Shown here piece after piece: positions 53,397-63,400 of a stretch of DNA of 64,000 bases; position 1 is the stretch's first letter; the number at the start of each line of letters is the position of its first letter. The DNA lies in NCBI GenBank assembly GCA_037045155.1, contig JBAOIG010000003.1:1240001-1304000 (forward strand). Direction: 5' to 3'. Made by a program: the position numbers and the translations under genes. This DNA comes from Thermomicrobiales bacterium. Its GTDB lineage: Bacteria; Chloroflexota; Chloroflexia; Thermomicrobiales; CFX8. Below the pieces are notes generated by a model. That model was not told the DNA's origin. It searched no databases and saw only the letters and a list, made by a program, of their open reading frames with translations.

Positions 53397-53747
53397 ATGG
53401 ACGAGAATCAGCCTGCTGATCTCAACGTGACCCCAACGCCGTCGAAGAAACGGCTTCATCGCAGCTCGTCGGACAAGATGCTCCTCGGCGTCTGCGGCGG
53501 GATCGGCGAGCACTTCGACATCGATCCGACGTTCCTTCGGTTGATCTTCGCGGTCGGAGTCTTCCTCGGTGGCTCAACAATTCTGCTCTATGCCGTGCTG
53601 GCGATCATCATGCCATCCGATCATGGGTTGGACCTGGAGCCACGCGACGCGGCCCACGAAACGATGGACGAGGCAGTTACCGAGATTCGCTCGGTGACGG
53701 GAAAGCTGGGCGCGAAGCTAAAGGGGCTTACCGGCAAGCTCGGGTGA
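53397..53747 (+). CDS. PspC-domain membrane protein
   Basis: The 116-residue protein contains KKRLHRSSSDKMLLGVCGGIGEHFDIDPTFLRLIFAVGVFLGG, the PspC domain, with a membrane hairpin ending LLYAVLAIIMPSD. The last 40 residues form an amphipathic helix (ETMDEAVTEIRSVTGKLGAKLKGL). PspC proteins act in envelope-stress responses. The ATG at 53397 is preceded by GGAGGG; an in-frame codon at 53364 lies before that SD. No pspA is nearby. Confidence 0.88.
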   Translation: MDENQPADLNVTPTPSKKRLHRSSSDKMLLGVCGGIGEHFDIDPTFLRLIFAVGVFLGGSTILLYAVLAIIMPSDHGLDLEPRDAAHETMDEAVTEIRSVTGKLGAKLKGLTGKLG

Positions 53748-53773
53748 TCACCCGGCCCACCGGAGCGGCGGGC

Positions 53774-54409
53774 TCAGATTGGCGCATCGATCACGCGCAC
53801 ACGCCGTCCCTCGATGCGCAATCGCCCGGTCTGGAACATCTGGATTGCCTCCGGGTACGCCACCTGTTCGGCGGCGAAGACACGCGCGCCGAGCGTATCG
53901 GGCGTGTCGTCCTCGGCTACCGCCACGCACCGTTGGAGGATGATCGGGCCGGCGTCATACTCCGCGTCTACGAAGTGGACCGTGCAGCCAGAGACTTTCA
54001 CCCCGGCCGCCAACACCGCCTCATGAACCCGCCCACCGTACTGGCCATGACCACCAAACAGGGGCAACAGCGACGGGTGGACGTTGATCATCCGCCCTTC
54101 CCATTCCGGGAGGATCTCAAGCCGCGACAGATAGCCGGCCAGAGCGATCAGTCCGATGCCGTGCGGCGCGAGCAGCTCACGCAGCCGCGCGCTCATCGCC
54201 GACGGAGTGGGGCACTGTTTGCGCGTGACGACGTGGGTATCGATTCCAGCCGCTTGCGCGATCTCGATGCCGCGGACCGACGGTCGGCTGGAGACGACGA
54301 TCGGGATGTCGATATCCAGCTCGCCCGTTGCCCGACGATCCAGCAGGTTCTCCAGCGTCCGGCCTGTGCCGGACAGCAGCACCGCGACCTGCAATCGCTC
54401 GCTCGCCAT
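53774..54409 (-). CDS. purN: phosphoribosylglycinamide formyltransferase PurN
   Basis: PurN transfers a formyl group from 10-formyl-THF to GAR in purine synthesis. The substrate loop is LLSGTGRTLENLLD. The catalytic Asn and His are in GRMINVHPSLLPLF, and the catalytic Asp in GCTVHFVDAEYDAGPII. Length is 211 residues from the ATG at 54409; an ATG at 54421 four codons upstream is equally possible since neither has a strong SD. It is divergent from the RusA-like gene and stands alone here. Confidence 0.9.
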   Translation of the reverse strand: MASERLQVAVLLSGTGRTLENLLDRRATGELDIDIPIVVSSRPSVRGIEIAQAAGIDTHVVTRKQCPTPSAMSARLRELLAPHGIGLIALAGYLSRLEILPEWEGRMINVHPSLLPLFGGHGQYGGRVHEAVLAAGVKVSGCTVHFVDAEYDAGPIILQRCVAVAEDDTPDTLGARVFAAEQVAYPEAIQMFQTGRLRIEGRRVRVIDAPI

Positions 54410-54468
54410 CGAATCGCCCATCCCTGCATCATCACCACTGCGCCAGGCCCGGCAGGGCACGATGATAC

Positions 54469-54897
54469 ATGGCGTCGTCGGTGAAGACTCTGCGACTGAC
54501 CCTTCCGCTGCCACCGAGCGTCAACAACCAGTACGTCACGGTTGGCCGCCGTCGGGTGCTCAGCAGCGAGGCAAAGGCATTCCGCAAGGACACCCGTGTC
54601 ATCATCCAGCGGCTATTGGAGCAGGGCACAATCGGCGAGGGCTGGCTCGACGAAGTGCGTGGCCGGCCGTTCGCCTGCGACCTTGCCTTCTACTTCGAGA
54701 CCCCGTTCAAGCGTGATCTCGACGGTGGCCTCAAGATCGCGCTCGACGCGCTCTGCGACTGCCTCGACCTTGACGATCGCCACGTCGTCTCGCTGACCCT
54801 CGAAAAACGGATCGACCCGCTTCGCCCACGGCTGGAGCTGGAGCTCGGGCCAGCGCTCGATTGGCAGATGGACCAGGAATACGTGCTGCTGGAGTAG
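54469..54897 (+). CDS. RusA-family Holliday junction resolvase-like endonuclease
   Basis: The 142-residue protein begins LRLTLPLPPSVNNQYV, the RusA start. It carries the acidic active-site segment KRDLDGGLKIALDALCDCLDLDDRHV, whose Asp residues correspond to the metal-binding triad of RusA. RusA is often phage-derived, but no phage genes surround this copy and its composition matches its neighbours, so it may be a resident gene. It is flanked by PurN (divergent) and the GH-A protein (convergent, 16 bases apart). Confidence 0.88.
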   Translation: MASSVKTLRLTLPLPPSVNNQYVTVGRRRVLSSEAKAFRKDTRVIIQRLLEQGTIGEGWLDEVRGRPFACDLAFYFETPFKRDLDGGLKIALDALCDCLDLDDRHVVSLTLEKRIDPLRPRLELELGPALDWQMDQEYVLLE

Positions 54898-54913
54898 GCC
54901 GCAGCGTCGACGC

Positions 54914-56575
54914 TTACCCGCTTCGCGCGCGTTGCGCTCGGTAGTCGCGAATCATCCACACGACCGACGCGATATTCAAGACGATCGCGACCGCCAGCGC
55001 TCCATTGATCCATGGGTAAATCCAGCCCTGGATCGACGACGCCGACACGATGAAGCCGATCGGAACGAGATTAGCCCCGGACGATGGGCTGGCGCGGAGC
55101 ACGACATCGTGGACTCCGTCGCCAAGGCCGCGAGCAAGGGTGACGCGGCCGGTGTCGTCAAGCCGGACATCCCCCCGTTCGACCCCGTCGATCGTTACCC
55201 CGAACGTCCCAGCGCCGCCGGCCACCAGGTCGATGCGATCCCCGACGACGCGGAGCTTGACCGACTCGCGATCCAGAAGACGCTCGACCTGCGCGTTGGA
55301 AAACGGATGCGACCCGACTCCGGTCGCGTGGATCGTCGGAGCAGCACGCTGGAGGGCCGTGTAGGCCGGCTGTGGCGAGAAATCGTGATTGACGATGCCG
55401 AACCCGCGAGTCGGGTTGTGCGCTTGATCCGGGTCGTCCGGCTGGGACGGGAAGCGCAACGCCCAAACCGCCATCCTGCCCATCCAGGGCCACTCACTCT
55501 GCGCCCGCAGATAGCCCTGGACCAGATAGTCCGCCTGAGTCGTCTCCGACACTGGCTTGCCCCAGGGTGACGGATCGCCGGCCCAGCCGCTCGGCAACGA
55601 CACCCAGCCGTACTCGACCGCCCAGAGCGGCTTGTCCCGATCACCGTTGCGCTCCATGATCTCGCGCGTCTGGATCGGCCGGGAGAAGTTGTTGCGCTCG
55701 AAGGAAACGCGACGATCCCACGGAGAATAGCCATACCCATAGACCATCGCCGCCGCGACGTCGAAGTAGCTGGCCGCGCCCGCGTCGTACATCTGCTGGA
55801 GAAAGAGGAGGTCGCTCAGGTTGGACGGGCCGAGCTGGTCGGTCGGCGCAAGGCCGGCCATCACAACGACGATATCCGGGTCTGCGTGCTTGGCCGCTTC
55901 ATAGCCAACCTTGAGCAGTTGGACGTAGGCCTCCGGATCAATCGGCCCACCGCCCCACTCCCCCTTGAGATTCGGCTCGTTCCAGATCTGGACGAAGCGA
56001 ACCTTGCCGCGATAACGCTCGACGAATCGCTCGACGAATGCGCCATAGTCGGCCAGATTGTCAGGCGGACCCTCGATCGCGGGGTTCGGCCGGCCGGCCA
56101 GCGCCCAGGCTGGCGGCTTCTCCAGCCGCGCCAGCACATCGATGCCGCGCGCAGCCGCGCCGTCGACGATCCGGTCGTACTTCTCCCAGGTCGAGCGCCC
56201 CTGTGCATCGACGAATACCCCTGGTTGCGGCTCGATCTCGTACCAGCCAACCAGCTGGCGAATCATGCCGAACCCGCCATCACGCACCATATCCAGCGTC
56301 CGCTCGACGTTCGCCGGATCCGGCTCGTCGTTCAGGAAGGTGTTGACCGCCATCGGGTTTTCGCCGGTCCAGGGAATCGGGTCCCAGGTCGACCCCGTCT
56401 CGGCACCACGGGTGAAGTATGGTTCGGCAACGTATGACCCGACGATGGCCATTGCCAGCCCACCCAGCGCGGCTACGTGAAGCACGACGCGCAGCACACG
56501 AAACCAGCGCCGCTCGCGCGGACGCGGGCGCAGCATCCGCCCGGCATCACCGGTGTCTGTCACGTTCGTCATCAT
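54914..56575 (-). CDS. membrane-anchored clan GH-A glycoside hydrolase-like protein
   Basis: The 553-residue protein has a basic cytoplasmic N-terminus, a membrane span (VLRVVLHVAALGGLAMAIVGSYV) and an extracytoplasmic TIM-barrel. The presumed acid/base Glu is in FVQIWNEPNLKGEW and the presumed nucleophile Glu in LWAVEYGWVSLP, the spacing and context of GH39/GH5-type enzymes. A beta domain follows, then a second membrane span near the C-terminus (WINGALAVAIVLNIASVVWMI) and a basic tail. The start is one of two adjacent ATGs (56575, 56572). The substrate is unknown; a cell-surface or exopolysaccharide role is inference. Confidence 0.82.
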   Translation of the reverse strand: MMTNVTDTGDAGRMLRPRPRERRWFRVLRVVLHVAALGGLAMAIVGSYVAEPYFTRGAETGSTWDPIPWTGENPMAVNTFLNDEPDPANVERTLDMVRDGGFGMIRQLVGWYEIEPQPGVFVDAQGRSTWEKYDRIVDGAAARGIDVLARLEKPPAWALAGRPNPAIEGPPDNLADYGAFVERFVERYRGKVRFVQIWNEPNLKGEWGGGPIDPEAYVQLLKVGYEAAKHADPDIVVVMAGLAPTDQLGPSNLSDLLFLQQMYDAGAASYFDVAAAMVYGYGYSPWDRRVSFERNNFSRPIQTREIMERNGDRDKPLWAVEYGWVSLPSGWAGDPSPWGKPVSETTQADYLVQGYLRAQSEWPWMGRMAVWALRFPSQPDDPDQAHNPTRGFGIVNHDFSPQPAYTALQRAAPTIHATGVGSHPFSNAQVERLLDRESVKLRVVGDRIDLVAGGAGTFGVTIDGVERGDVRLDDTGRVTLARGLGDGVHDVVLRASPSSGANLVPIGFIVSASSIQGWIYPWINGALAVAIVLNIASVVWMIRDYRAQRARSG

Positions 56576-56613
56576 CGGCGGGAGTGTACCGTGTCGCCAC
56601 ACTGAACGACTTC

Positions 56614-56664
56614 GCCGCCTTTCGCAACGTCAACGTTGAGAAAGGCGGCATTCTGCGGCAGAAT
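56614..56664. promoter_or_regulatory. two inverted repeats in the divergent GH/mrp intergenic region
   Basis: GCCGCCTTTC (56614-56623) and GAAAGGCGGC (56640-56649) form a perfect 10-bp inverted repeat around 16 bases. Directly adjacent, ATTCTGC (56650-56656) and GCAGAAT (56658-56664) form a perfect 7-bp repeat around one base. Both lie about 80-130 bases upstream of mrp and 40-90 upstream of the glycosidase gene, so they could be operators for either. Confidence 0.55.
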
Positions 56665-56743
56665 TGGCGTAATACCCGGGTCGATGCCACAATCCGCGCG
56701 GCAATACCCGGAGCGGATGATCACGGGAGGGATATACAACCGC

Positions 56744-57835
56744 ATGTCAGGACTTACCCAGGAGTTAGTGATCGAGGCGATCCGGCCGGTCCAGGATCCG
56801 GACTTTCGCCGCAGCCTCGTCGAGCTGAATATGGTTAAGGAGGTCGTTGTCGATGGCGGCGCGGTGAAAATCCACGTCGAGCTGACGACGCCGGCCTGCC
56901 CGCTGAAGGGCAAGATCGAAAGCGACTTGCGCGAGGCAGCTGCGCCACTGCCGGGGATGACGAGCCTCGAGATCGAGTTCAGCTCCCGCGTGCGAGCCAG
57001 CGGGCGTGGCGCGCCGGACAAGACGCCAATCCCCGGCGTCAAGAACACAATCGCCGTTGCGTCTGGCAAGGGCGGCGTCGGCAAGTCGACGGTTGCCGTC
57101 AACCTCGCCGTCGCGCTGGCTCAGGATGGCGCTCGCGTCGGCCTGCTGGACGCTGACGTCTACGGCCCGAGCATCCCGCTGATGATGGGCACCAGCGCCC
57201 GGCCATTCATGAACAACAACAAGATTATCCCGTTGGAAGCATTCGGCGTAAAGCTGATGTCGATCGGCTTCCTGCTCGATGCCAACCGGGCCCTGATCTG
57301 GCGCGGCCCGCTTGTCGCCCAGCTCATCAACCAGTTCCTCAACGAGGTTGACTGGGGCGAGCTGGACTATCTGATCATCGACCTGCCGCCCGGCACCGGG
57401 GATGTCCAGCTGACGCTGGTCCAGAAGATCCCACTATCCGGCGCGGTCATCGTCACGACCCCGCAGGACGTTGCGCTGGCCGACGCGATCAAGGGCATCC
57501 AGATGTTCCAGGAGGTGAAGACGCCGATCCTGGGCATCGTCGAGAACATGTCCTTCTTCGTCTGCCCGCACTGCGGAGAGCGATCGGAGATCTTCGGCTT
57601 CGGCGGCGGCGAGCGCACTGCCGAGCGGTACGAGGTGCCACTGCTGGGCCGCATTCCGCTCGACACCGCCATCCGTCAGGGTGGCGATATCGGTCACCCG
57701 ATCATCGTCTCCGAGCCCGAGTCGCCGCCGGCCGAGGCCTTCCGCGCCGCCGCGCGCGAATCCGCCCGCAAGCTGGCGATCGACGCCGTCGAAAAGCCGC
57801 GCCGCGCGACGATCATGCTCAAGCAGGCGGGGTAG
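56744..57835 (+). CDS. mrp: Mrp/ApbC iron-sulfur cluster carrier ATPase
   Basis: The 363-residue protein has an N-terminal MIP18 (DUF59) domain (about 1-85, with LVELNMVKEVVVDGGAVKIHVELTTPACPLKG) and a MinD-like ATPase domain. The latter has the deviant Walker A GKGGVGKSTVAVNLA, LDADVYGPSIPLMMG, IIDLPPGTGD and the cluster-binding CPHCGE. It ferries Fe-S clusters to apoproteins. GGGAGGG lies 12 bases before the ATG at 56744; an in-frame codon at 56636 falls inside the operator-like repeats and was rejected. Confidence 0.95.
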   Translation: MSGLTQELVIEAIRPVQDPDFRRSLVELNMVKEVVVDGGAVKIHVELTTPACPLKGKIESDLREAAAPLPGMTSLEIEFSSRVRASGRGAPDKTPIPGVKNTIAVASGKGGVGKSTVAVNLAVALAQDGARVGLLDADVYGPSIPLMMGTSARPFMNNNKIIPLEAFGVKLMSIGFLLDANRALIWRGPLVAQLINQFLNEVDWGELDYLIIDLPPGTGDVQLTLVQKIPLSGAVIVTTPQDVALADAIKGIQMFQEVKTPILGIVENMSFFVCPHCGERSEIFGFGGGERTAERYEVPLLGRIPLDTAIRQGGDIGHPIIVSEPESPPAEAFRAAARESARKLAIDAVEKPRRATIMLKQAG

Positions 57836-57881
57836 GAGCGAGTAGCCGCGGGGCGGCATTCAGATCGAACCCTCCGAATCA

Positions 57882-57920
57882 GGGCCGCGCGAGACATCTC
57901 GCGCGGCCCCGTCCTCTCTG
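57882..57920 (+). terminator. strong hairpin terminator after mrp
   Basis: GGGCCGCGCGAG (57882-57893) pairs perfectly with CTCGCGCGGCCC (57898-57909) around ACAT, then CGTCCTCTCT. The 12-bp GC stem is very stable although the T-tract is poor. Confidence 0.7.
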
Positions 57921-58320
57921 GCGGTATCGCCAACCATAGTCCCCGAATCAGACCGTAAACGGAAGAAATCACCGTACGATCCGGAGCCATCGTCGCGCCG
58001 CTTATTCGCTACGGATATCGGCGGCGAAAAAGACGTCAAGAATTGGCCGGCAGGATATATACTTGCCCAACAACGGAATCAGATCTGATTGCAGCGCAGC
58101 GGATAAGGGACGACGAGGTGTGCGAATCGCGCTTCACGACGGCGCCGCGACGGCATTTCCGTTCCATTCGATTCCCTGCCACCACGCAGATGTGGTAGAT
58201 CAATAGCCTTGACCACTGTGCCTGTTGGATGAATGACCGGGATAGTTTGTGTGCCATGCAATGCCAGCGACGTCTTTCGGATACCCGATTGTCCCGGTCC
58301 GTGATGAGTAGGCGAGATAC
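57921..58320. other. 400-bp leader region of the VWA-tubulin operon
   Basis: No gene is supported here. The region is less GC-rich than its surroundings. TATACT at 58058-58063 is a possible -10 but lacks a good -35, and TTGACC near 58210 lacks a good -10. It probably holds the promoter of the VWA-tubulin operon. Confidence 0.45.
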
Positions 58321-60390
58321 ATGAATGTGAAGTCCAGAGGGGTCACGTCACCCCGGCTTCGCTCGATGCTCTTCGTCGCGTTACTGCTGACGACGCTGCT
58401 GGCCGGGTCGGCCGGCCGTGCGGCGCAGGCGGCGCAGGGCCGCGATGTCATCATCCTGCTCGACACGACGGTGTCGATGAAGGGCGAAGGCGGAACGGCC
58501 AACATCTGGGACGAGGTTCGCAACCGCGTCTCCCGGCAGATCAGCTACCTCGGCGACGATGTTCACTTCGCGCTCATCCCGTTTGCAGACGGCCCGCGCA
58601 TCAAGGGTATCTGGCCACCGCAGAGCAACGATCCAACGGCAACATTCCAGCTCTCGCCATCGACGGAGCAGACGCGGAAGGAAGCCGACGAGTTCCTGAG
58701 CGGGATGACTCCCGACGGGCGCGGCACCTACATCTGCGAGTCACTCGAGTACGCGATCCAGAAACTGGCCGATTGGAGCGCCGGCCAGGGCGGCGGCGAT
58801 CGCATCCAGACCATCTATCTCTACACCGACGGCGACGAAGAAGGCGAGCAGTGCCGGCAGAACTTCGCCGAGTCGCTCGCCAAGATCTTCAACTCCAAAT
58901 CCGGTGAGTATCCCTATCTCAACACCGTCTACGTCGATCTCGGCAAACAGATTTCCGATGCTGACAAGGTGATCATCGAGCAAGCGCCGGGCATTACGAT
59001 TGTCCCGAACATCCCCGATGTCATCTCGATCTCCGACGATCCGATCGATCTCGGCAACCTCTACGACCATCCCACAGGCGTCACCATCTCACTCACGCTG
59101 AAGAGCGGTGCGCCGGTTAGCAACGGCGTGGCGCGCGGTGCGGTGTTGAATATCCTGCCGGCCAACCTGGGCATCACATTCGCGCCGACAACGATCAACC
59201 TGACACAGCCGATGAACATCACCTTCACGGCCAGCGGTAATCTCGTGCGTGGCCAATACAATGGCGTGCTGCGCCTGAACCCGATTCAGGACAACTGGGT
59301 CTTTGCGAACAACTCGATCCCGATCACCTTCACATGGCAGCCGCCCGAACCGACGGCGACGATCCCGCCAACGGCGACACTGGTCCCGCTAACGCCCACG
59401 CCGGTGCCACCAACGCCGACACCCGTGCCACCGACACCCACACCCACGCCGGTCGCCGGCATCACTATCGATCGACAGGGTGGCGGCGATCTCGGCACGG
59501 TGACAGCGGGTTCAGATACTCCACTGTCCGGGACATCCACGCTCATCGTCACGTTCGATGACGAGGCCCTGCGCCAGAACGCTGGCGTCGACCTGCGCAC
59601 GACAATCGGCGACGCAGCCGACAGCGGGCGATTCTGGCTCATCGATCCCGAGACATCCCAGCCACGTGACACGATCACCGTCACGGCGAACGGTCGCGCC
59701 ACTGCCTCGGTGGAGGTCGGCTACGACATCACCCCGCCGAGCAGCGGGCGCTTCATCCCCGGCAGCAGCAAGCAGCCCGCGGTCGTCGCAGTCACCAGCG
59801 GCAACGCGACCATTGCGACGGCCGGCAACGACGGCGCGGCCGACGGCCAACTCAGGTACTCGTACACCATCCGCTATCCCTTTGGGCCCATACAGTTGCT
59901 TGCTCTGCTGGTCCTGCTCCTGCTGATCCTGCTCGCGCTATTCTGGAAATTCCACGCGCGCTTCCCGAAGAACGCGACGGTTGTCGCTGGCAATGGGCAA
60001 GTGGAAACCGTGCGACCAATGTCAGAGCGAGGCATGCTCGCGAAATTCTTCCCGAGGGAGATCGAGGTCGGCACGCTCGCTGGCATCAACATCAATGCCC
60101 TCGGGCCAGTCGCCCGCCTGACACCCCGCACCTCCGTGCTCAGCATGTTCCGAAACGCGACCTATCTGGTCCCGGAGTCCACATCGGACGACAACCAGTT
60201 GCGGGTCAACGGCTCGGCGATCACGATGCGATGCCAGCTGAATGACGGGGATAACATCACGACCAACACCGGCTCGTTTACCTACCGAGACGACCGGGCC
60301 GGACGGACCGCGCAAAGCGGCGGTAGTGGCAATGCATTTGACGGCAAGGCATCACCACCACCATCAAATAGCTCGTACTTCGGTGCTTAG
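58321..60390 (+). CDS. exported VWA-domain protein with one membrane span and cytoplasmic tail
   Basis: The 689-residue protein has a signal peptide (about 1-38), then a VWA domain starting GRDVIILLDTTVSMKG. MIDAS residues are Asp48, Thr50, Ser52 (a DxTxS variant of DxSxS), Thr136 in GRGTY and Asp170 in YTDGDEEG. A beta region (about 235-335) and a Pro-Thr linker (341-380) lead to a second beta domain. A membrane span (about 524-545, LLALLVLLLLILLALFWKF) precedes a cytoplasmic tail of about 145 residues; its end, LRVNGSAITMRCQLNDGDNI, resembles an FHA-like strand pattern. It is 15 bases from the tubulin-like gene. Metal-dependent adhesion or scaffolding outside, coupled to the GTPase inside, is inference. 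Confidence 0.85.
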   Translation: MNVKSRGVTSPRLRSMLFVALLLTTLLAGSAGRAAQAAQGRDVIILLDTTVSMKGEGGTANIWDEVRNRVSRQISYLGDDVHFALIPFADGPRIKGIWPPQSNDPTATFQLSPSTEQTRKEADEFLSGMTPDGRGTYICESLEYAIQKLADWSAGQGGGDRIQTIYLYTDGDEEGEQCRQNFAESLAKIFNSKSGEYPYLNTVYVDLGKQISDADKVIIEQAPGITIVPNIPDVISISDDPIDLGNLYDHPTGVTISLTLKSGAPVSNGVARGAVLNILPANLGITFAPTTINLTQPMNITFTASGNLVRGQYNGVLRLNPIQDNWVFANNSIPITFTWQPPEPTATIPPTATLVPLTPTPVPPTPTPVPPTPTPTPVAGITIDRQGGGDLGTVTAGSDTPLSGTSTLIVTFDDEALRQNAGVDLRTTIGDAADSGRFWLIDPETSQPRDTITVTANGRATASVEVGYDITPPSSGRFIPGSSKQPAVVAVTSGNATIATAGNDGAADGQLRYSYTIRYPFGPIQLLALLVLLLLILLALFWKFHARFPKNATVVAGNGQVETVRPMSERGMLAKFFPREIEVGTLAGININALGPVARLTPRTSVLSMFRNATYLVPESTSDDNQLRVNGSAITMRCQLNDGDNITTNTGSFTYRDDRAGRTAQSGGSGNAFDGKASPPPSNSSYFGA

Positions 60391-60405
60391 AAGGGACCAG
60401 TCTTC

Positions 60406-63400
60406 ATGATTCCACCGTCCATCATCGTCGGCGTCGGGGGCCAGGGCTCGGCGATCGCGCTCGGCGTCAAGGAACGCCTCAAAGAGTTCGCCCGCGCCCG
60501 AGCAACGCCGTTGACCGAAAAGGCTGAGCTAGACGCGATCGAGAAGTCCGTTCGCATCTTCTCTCTCGACATCGACCACAACACGGCGATCAACAGCCGG
60601 TTCACCCAGAACGAGCTGCTGCTACTGAAGCCTGCATCGCCGGACGCGATGATCAAATCCCGCACTGGAAATCTGGACAAGTGGTGGCCGGAGCACGTCA
60701 CACAACCGGGAGGATTCATCAACGGCGCTGGTGGCATGCGCGCCAAGGGCCGTCTCGCCTACTACATGCTGGGCAGAAAGCACGCCGAGCAGATCGCCGA
60801 TTCGGTTGATAAACTGCGCGCCAACGCCCAGACAGCGGGTTACGGCATCGGCACAGCGATTACCGTGTTCGTCTACATCGTCGGCTCGGTATCGGGTGGG
60901 ACCGGCAGCGGGATCATGCTGACGCTCGCTCAGCATCTGCGCTCGCTCGTGGACGATGACGTGCATATCGTCGGCGCCATCCCGCTGGCCAGCATCATGC
61001 AGCATGGACCAGGCGATTTTCAGCGCGACAACATCTATGCCAACTGCTCGGCAGCCCTGCGGGAGATAGACTGGTGGATGTTGCCCGAGAAGTATCGGCC
61101 AGCGTCGATCGCGCCGTTCTTCTATCTCAATGGCACACCCATCGCAGGTAACGGGAGTGATCACAAGAACGAAACGCCATTCGACCTCTGTTATCTCTTC
61201 GCTGAAAGCAATCAGGCCGGCAAGCCACTGCCATCCTTCGGAGCCTACACCGAGCTGATCGCCGACTGCATCGCCCTCGATGTCGATTCTCCAGCGGCCA
61301 GCGCCAGCCACTCACTTATCTCCAACATTCTCGGAGGGTTGAATAACAAGATAAGCCCGCCGGTCGACGACGGCAGCAAGGCCACCAAATCGGTCCTCTT
61401 CGCCGGCGCGGGCGCGGCGTCGATCGTCTTCTCCGTCCCCGAGACGACCGGGTATCTCGGCGACCATCTCCTGCTGCACGTGCTCGATTCGATCGTGTTG
61501 ATCAGCCAGGACCGCGGCGACGAGGCACGTCGATGGCTCAATAACGGAGACCGAGAAGTTCTCCCGAACGCTGGGCAAGTCAGGCTACGCGAGCGACTGA
61601 AGCAGGCCCATACCGACGTCGCCACCGGGCAGGTGCACCAGGCTGAAGCTGCTCCGGAGCCCAGGTTCGAAAATGTCGACCGGAAGAGCTGGGTTACCCT
61701 CGTTCGGAACCAGCGATCCCTGGTCGATGACACCTGGCTCAAGACGCTCAGAGGTCTTCTGGCCAGGAACGAGCCGATCATCCTCAATGAGCTCTGGGGC
61801 CAGCTGCTGGTCACAGTCAACACGACGCTGGAGGAAAACAGAGGCAACGGACTGCGCCACGCTGCGGATCTGCTCCGCGGGATCAGTGGCAGTCTCGCCA
61901 ACCGCATTGAAGCACTGACGAACGAGATCGACAGCACAGAGCCAAACCGTCCAGGTCTTCGACAGAAGCTCGATCTGGGGGTCAGAAGATACGACGAGGC
62001 CATTGAGCGGTTGACGGTGGGCGGCAAGTCGCCGTTCGGCGGCAAGGGCAAGCAGGACGCTCAGGCGCAGGCGTTCCTCAGCACCTGGTGGCGACCGTAT
62101 GTCAGCACGCAGCGAGATATTGCCGAGGCCAGTGCGGAGCTCTCGCTACTCACGAACCTCAATGCCCATGTCGCCCGTCTGCGTACCGCGCTGGAGCAGG
62201 CGATTACCGAGCTGGAACGACAGCGAGTAGATCTGAGACTTGGTCTCGACGACCACTTCAAGCAGTCTCGCGGCCAGATGGCACAGCAGGATCGCGTCCT
62301 TGCCGACCGGGCGCTGGTCGACGAGGTCTTTGCTCGCGACATCACGAACGCTCAGACGCCAGATTCTCAGGCGCTCAGGGACATTGCGGTCGGATTTACC
62401 ACCAGCGGCAGCTCTTTGCGGACCTGGCTGCTCAAGCCCGCCAACCAACGCGGCACGCAGGCACAGGAGGCCGCACATCTCAGCACCGCAGTGAGCAGCG
62501 CCGTTAGGGACGCAAGGAACAAGGCAGCCGATCAGTTCAGCGCCACCGTCCAGAGCATGTCCATCTGGGATGCGATGGAGCATGAGTTCTACGCGCGGGT
62601 CGGGCTGGGTAAGGTCGACACGTTCCTCGATGCGGTTGGCGGCGTACCGGGCACTGGCGATGCTGCCCGCAGGCTCACCCAGTACATGCAGTCACGGGTC
62701 AGCTCATGTATCGCCGCGGCGGTCCCCTACTGGTCGCTGAGCCGGGCGAATCAGGAGCGCTACCAGGATCTCTACCACATCATTCATTCCGTGCAGGCTT
62801 CCTATGCCAAGGAGCCGTTCGATGCTCCAGATGCGTCCGAGGCGTTGAAAACTCTCAAGGAAGCGCTCAAAGGAATGCTCAGCGGTGGGTCCGCGCCGGA
62901 CACGTCGGGGCAATCGATCCACCACTTCTTCGTGTCGTCTCGCGAGTGGGGCGCTCCGCTGTTCATGATCAATGACGACGAGCGCCAGCAAATGGCCAAT
63001 AGCGAGCGAACCTGGACCAAACAAAAGGGCCACGTCTACATCGACCAGCGCTACGTCGGCGTGCTGCCGGATGACCTCTCGCTCGAGGGCATGCAGCAGC
63101 GTATCGATCAGCTCGCCGAGCAGAAACGGCATGCGGACGCCGCGACGCAGACAACCCTGCGGCGGGTGGTCGAGACGCTGGGCATCGCGCTGGAGTTGGA
63201 CTATGCCCGGGAGAACAAGGTCGGGGGATCGTTCGATATCGCCACCTCGGCCAGCAAGCATGTCTACTACCCATACGCACAGGATATCTACGCGGCCATC
63301 CGGCGGTTGCACGATCGCTCCGACGAGCTCAAAGAGTTCGCAGTCGTGGTCAACGCCGGATGGTCAAAGCTCCTCACCAGCGAGCAGTGCCATCGAATCA

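Noticed and set aside
58036..58257. Small minus-strand frame in the leader of the VWA gene
   Set aside because: No SD, odd composition and no recognisable features; treated as non-coding.
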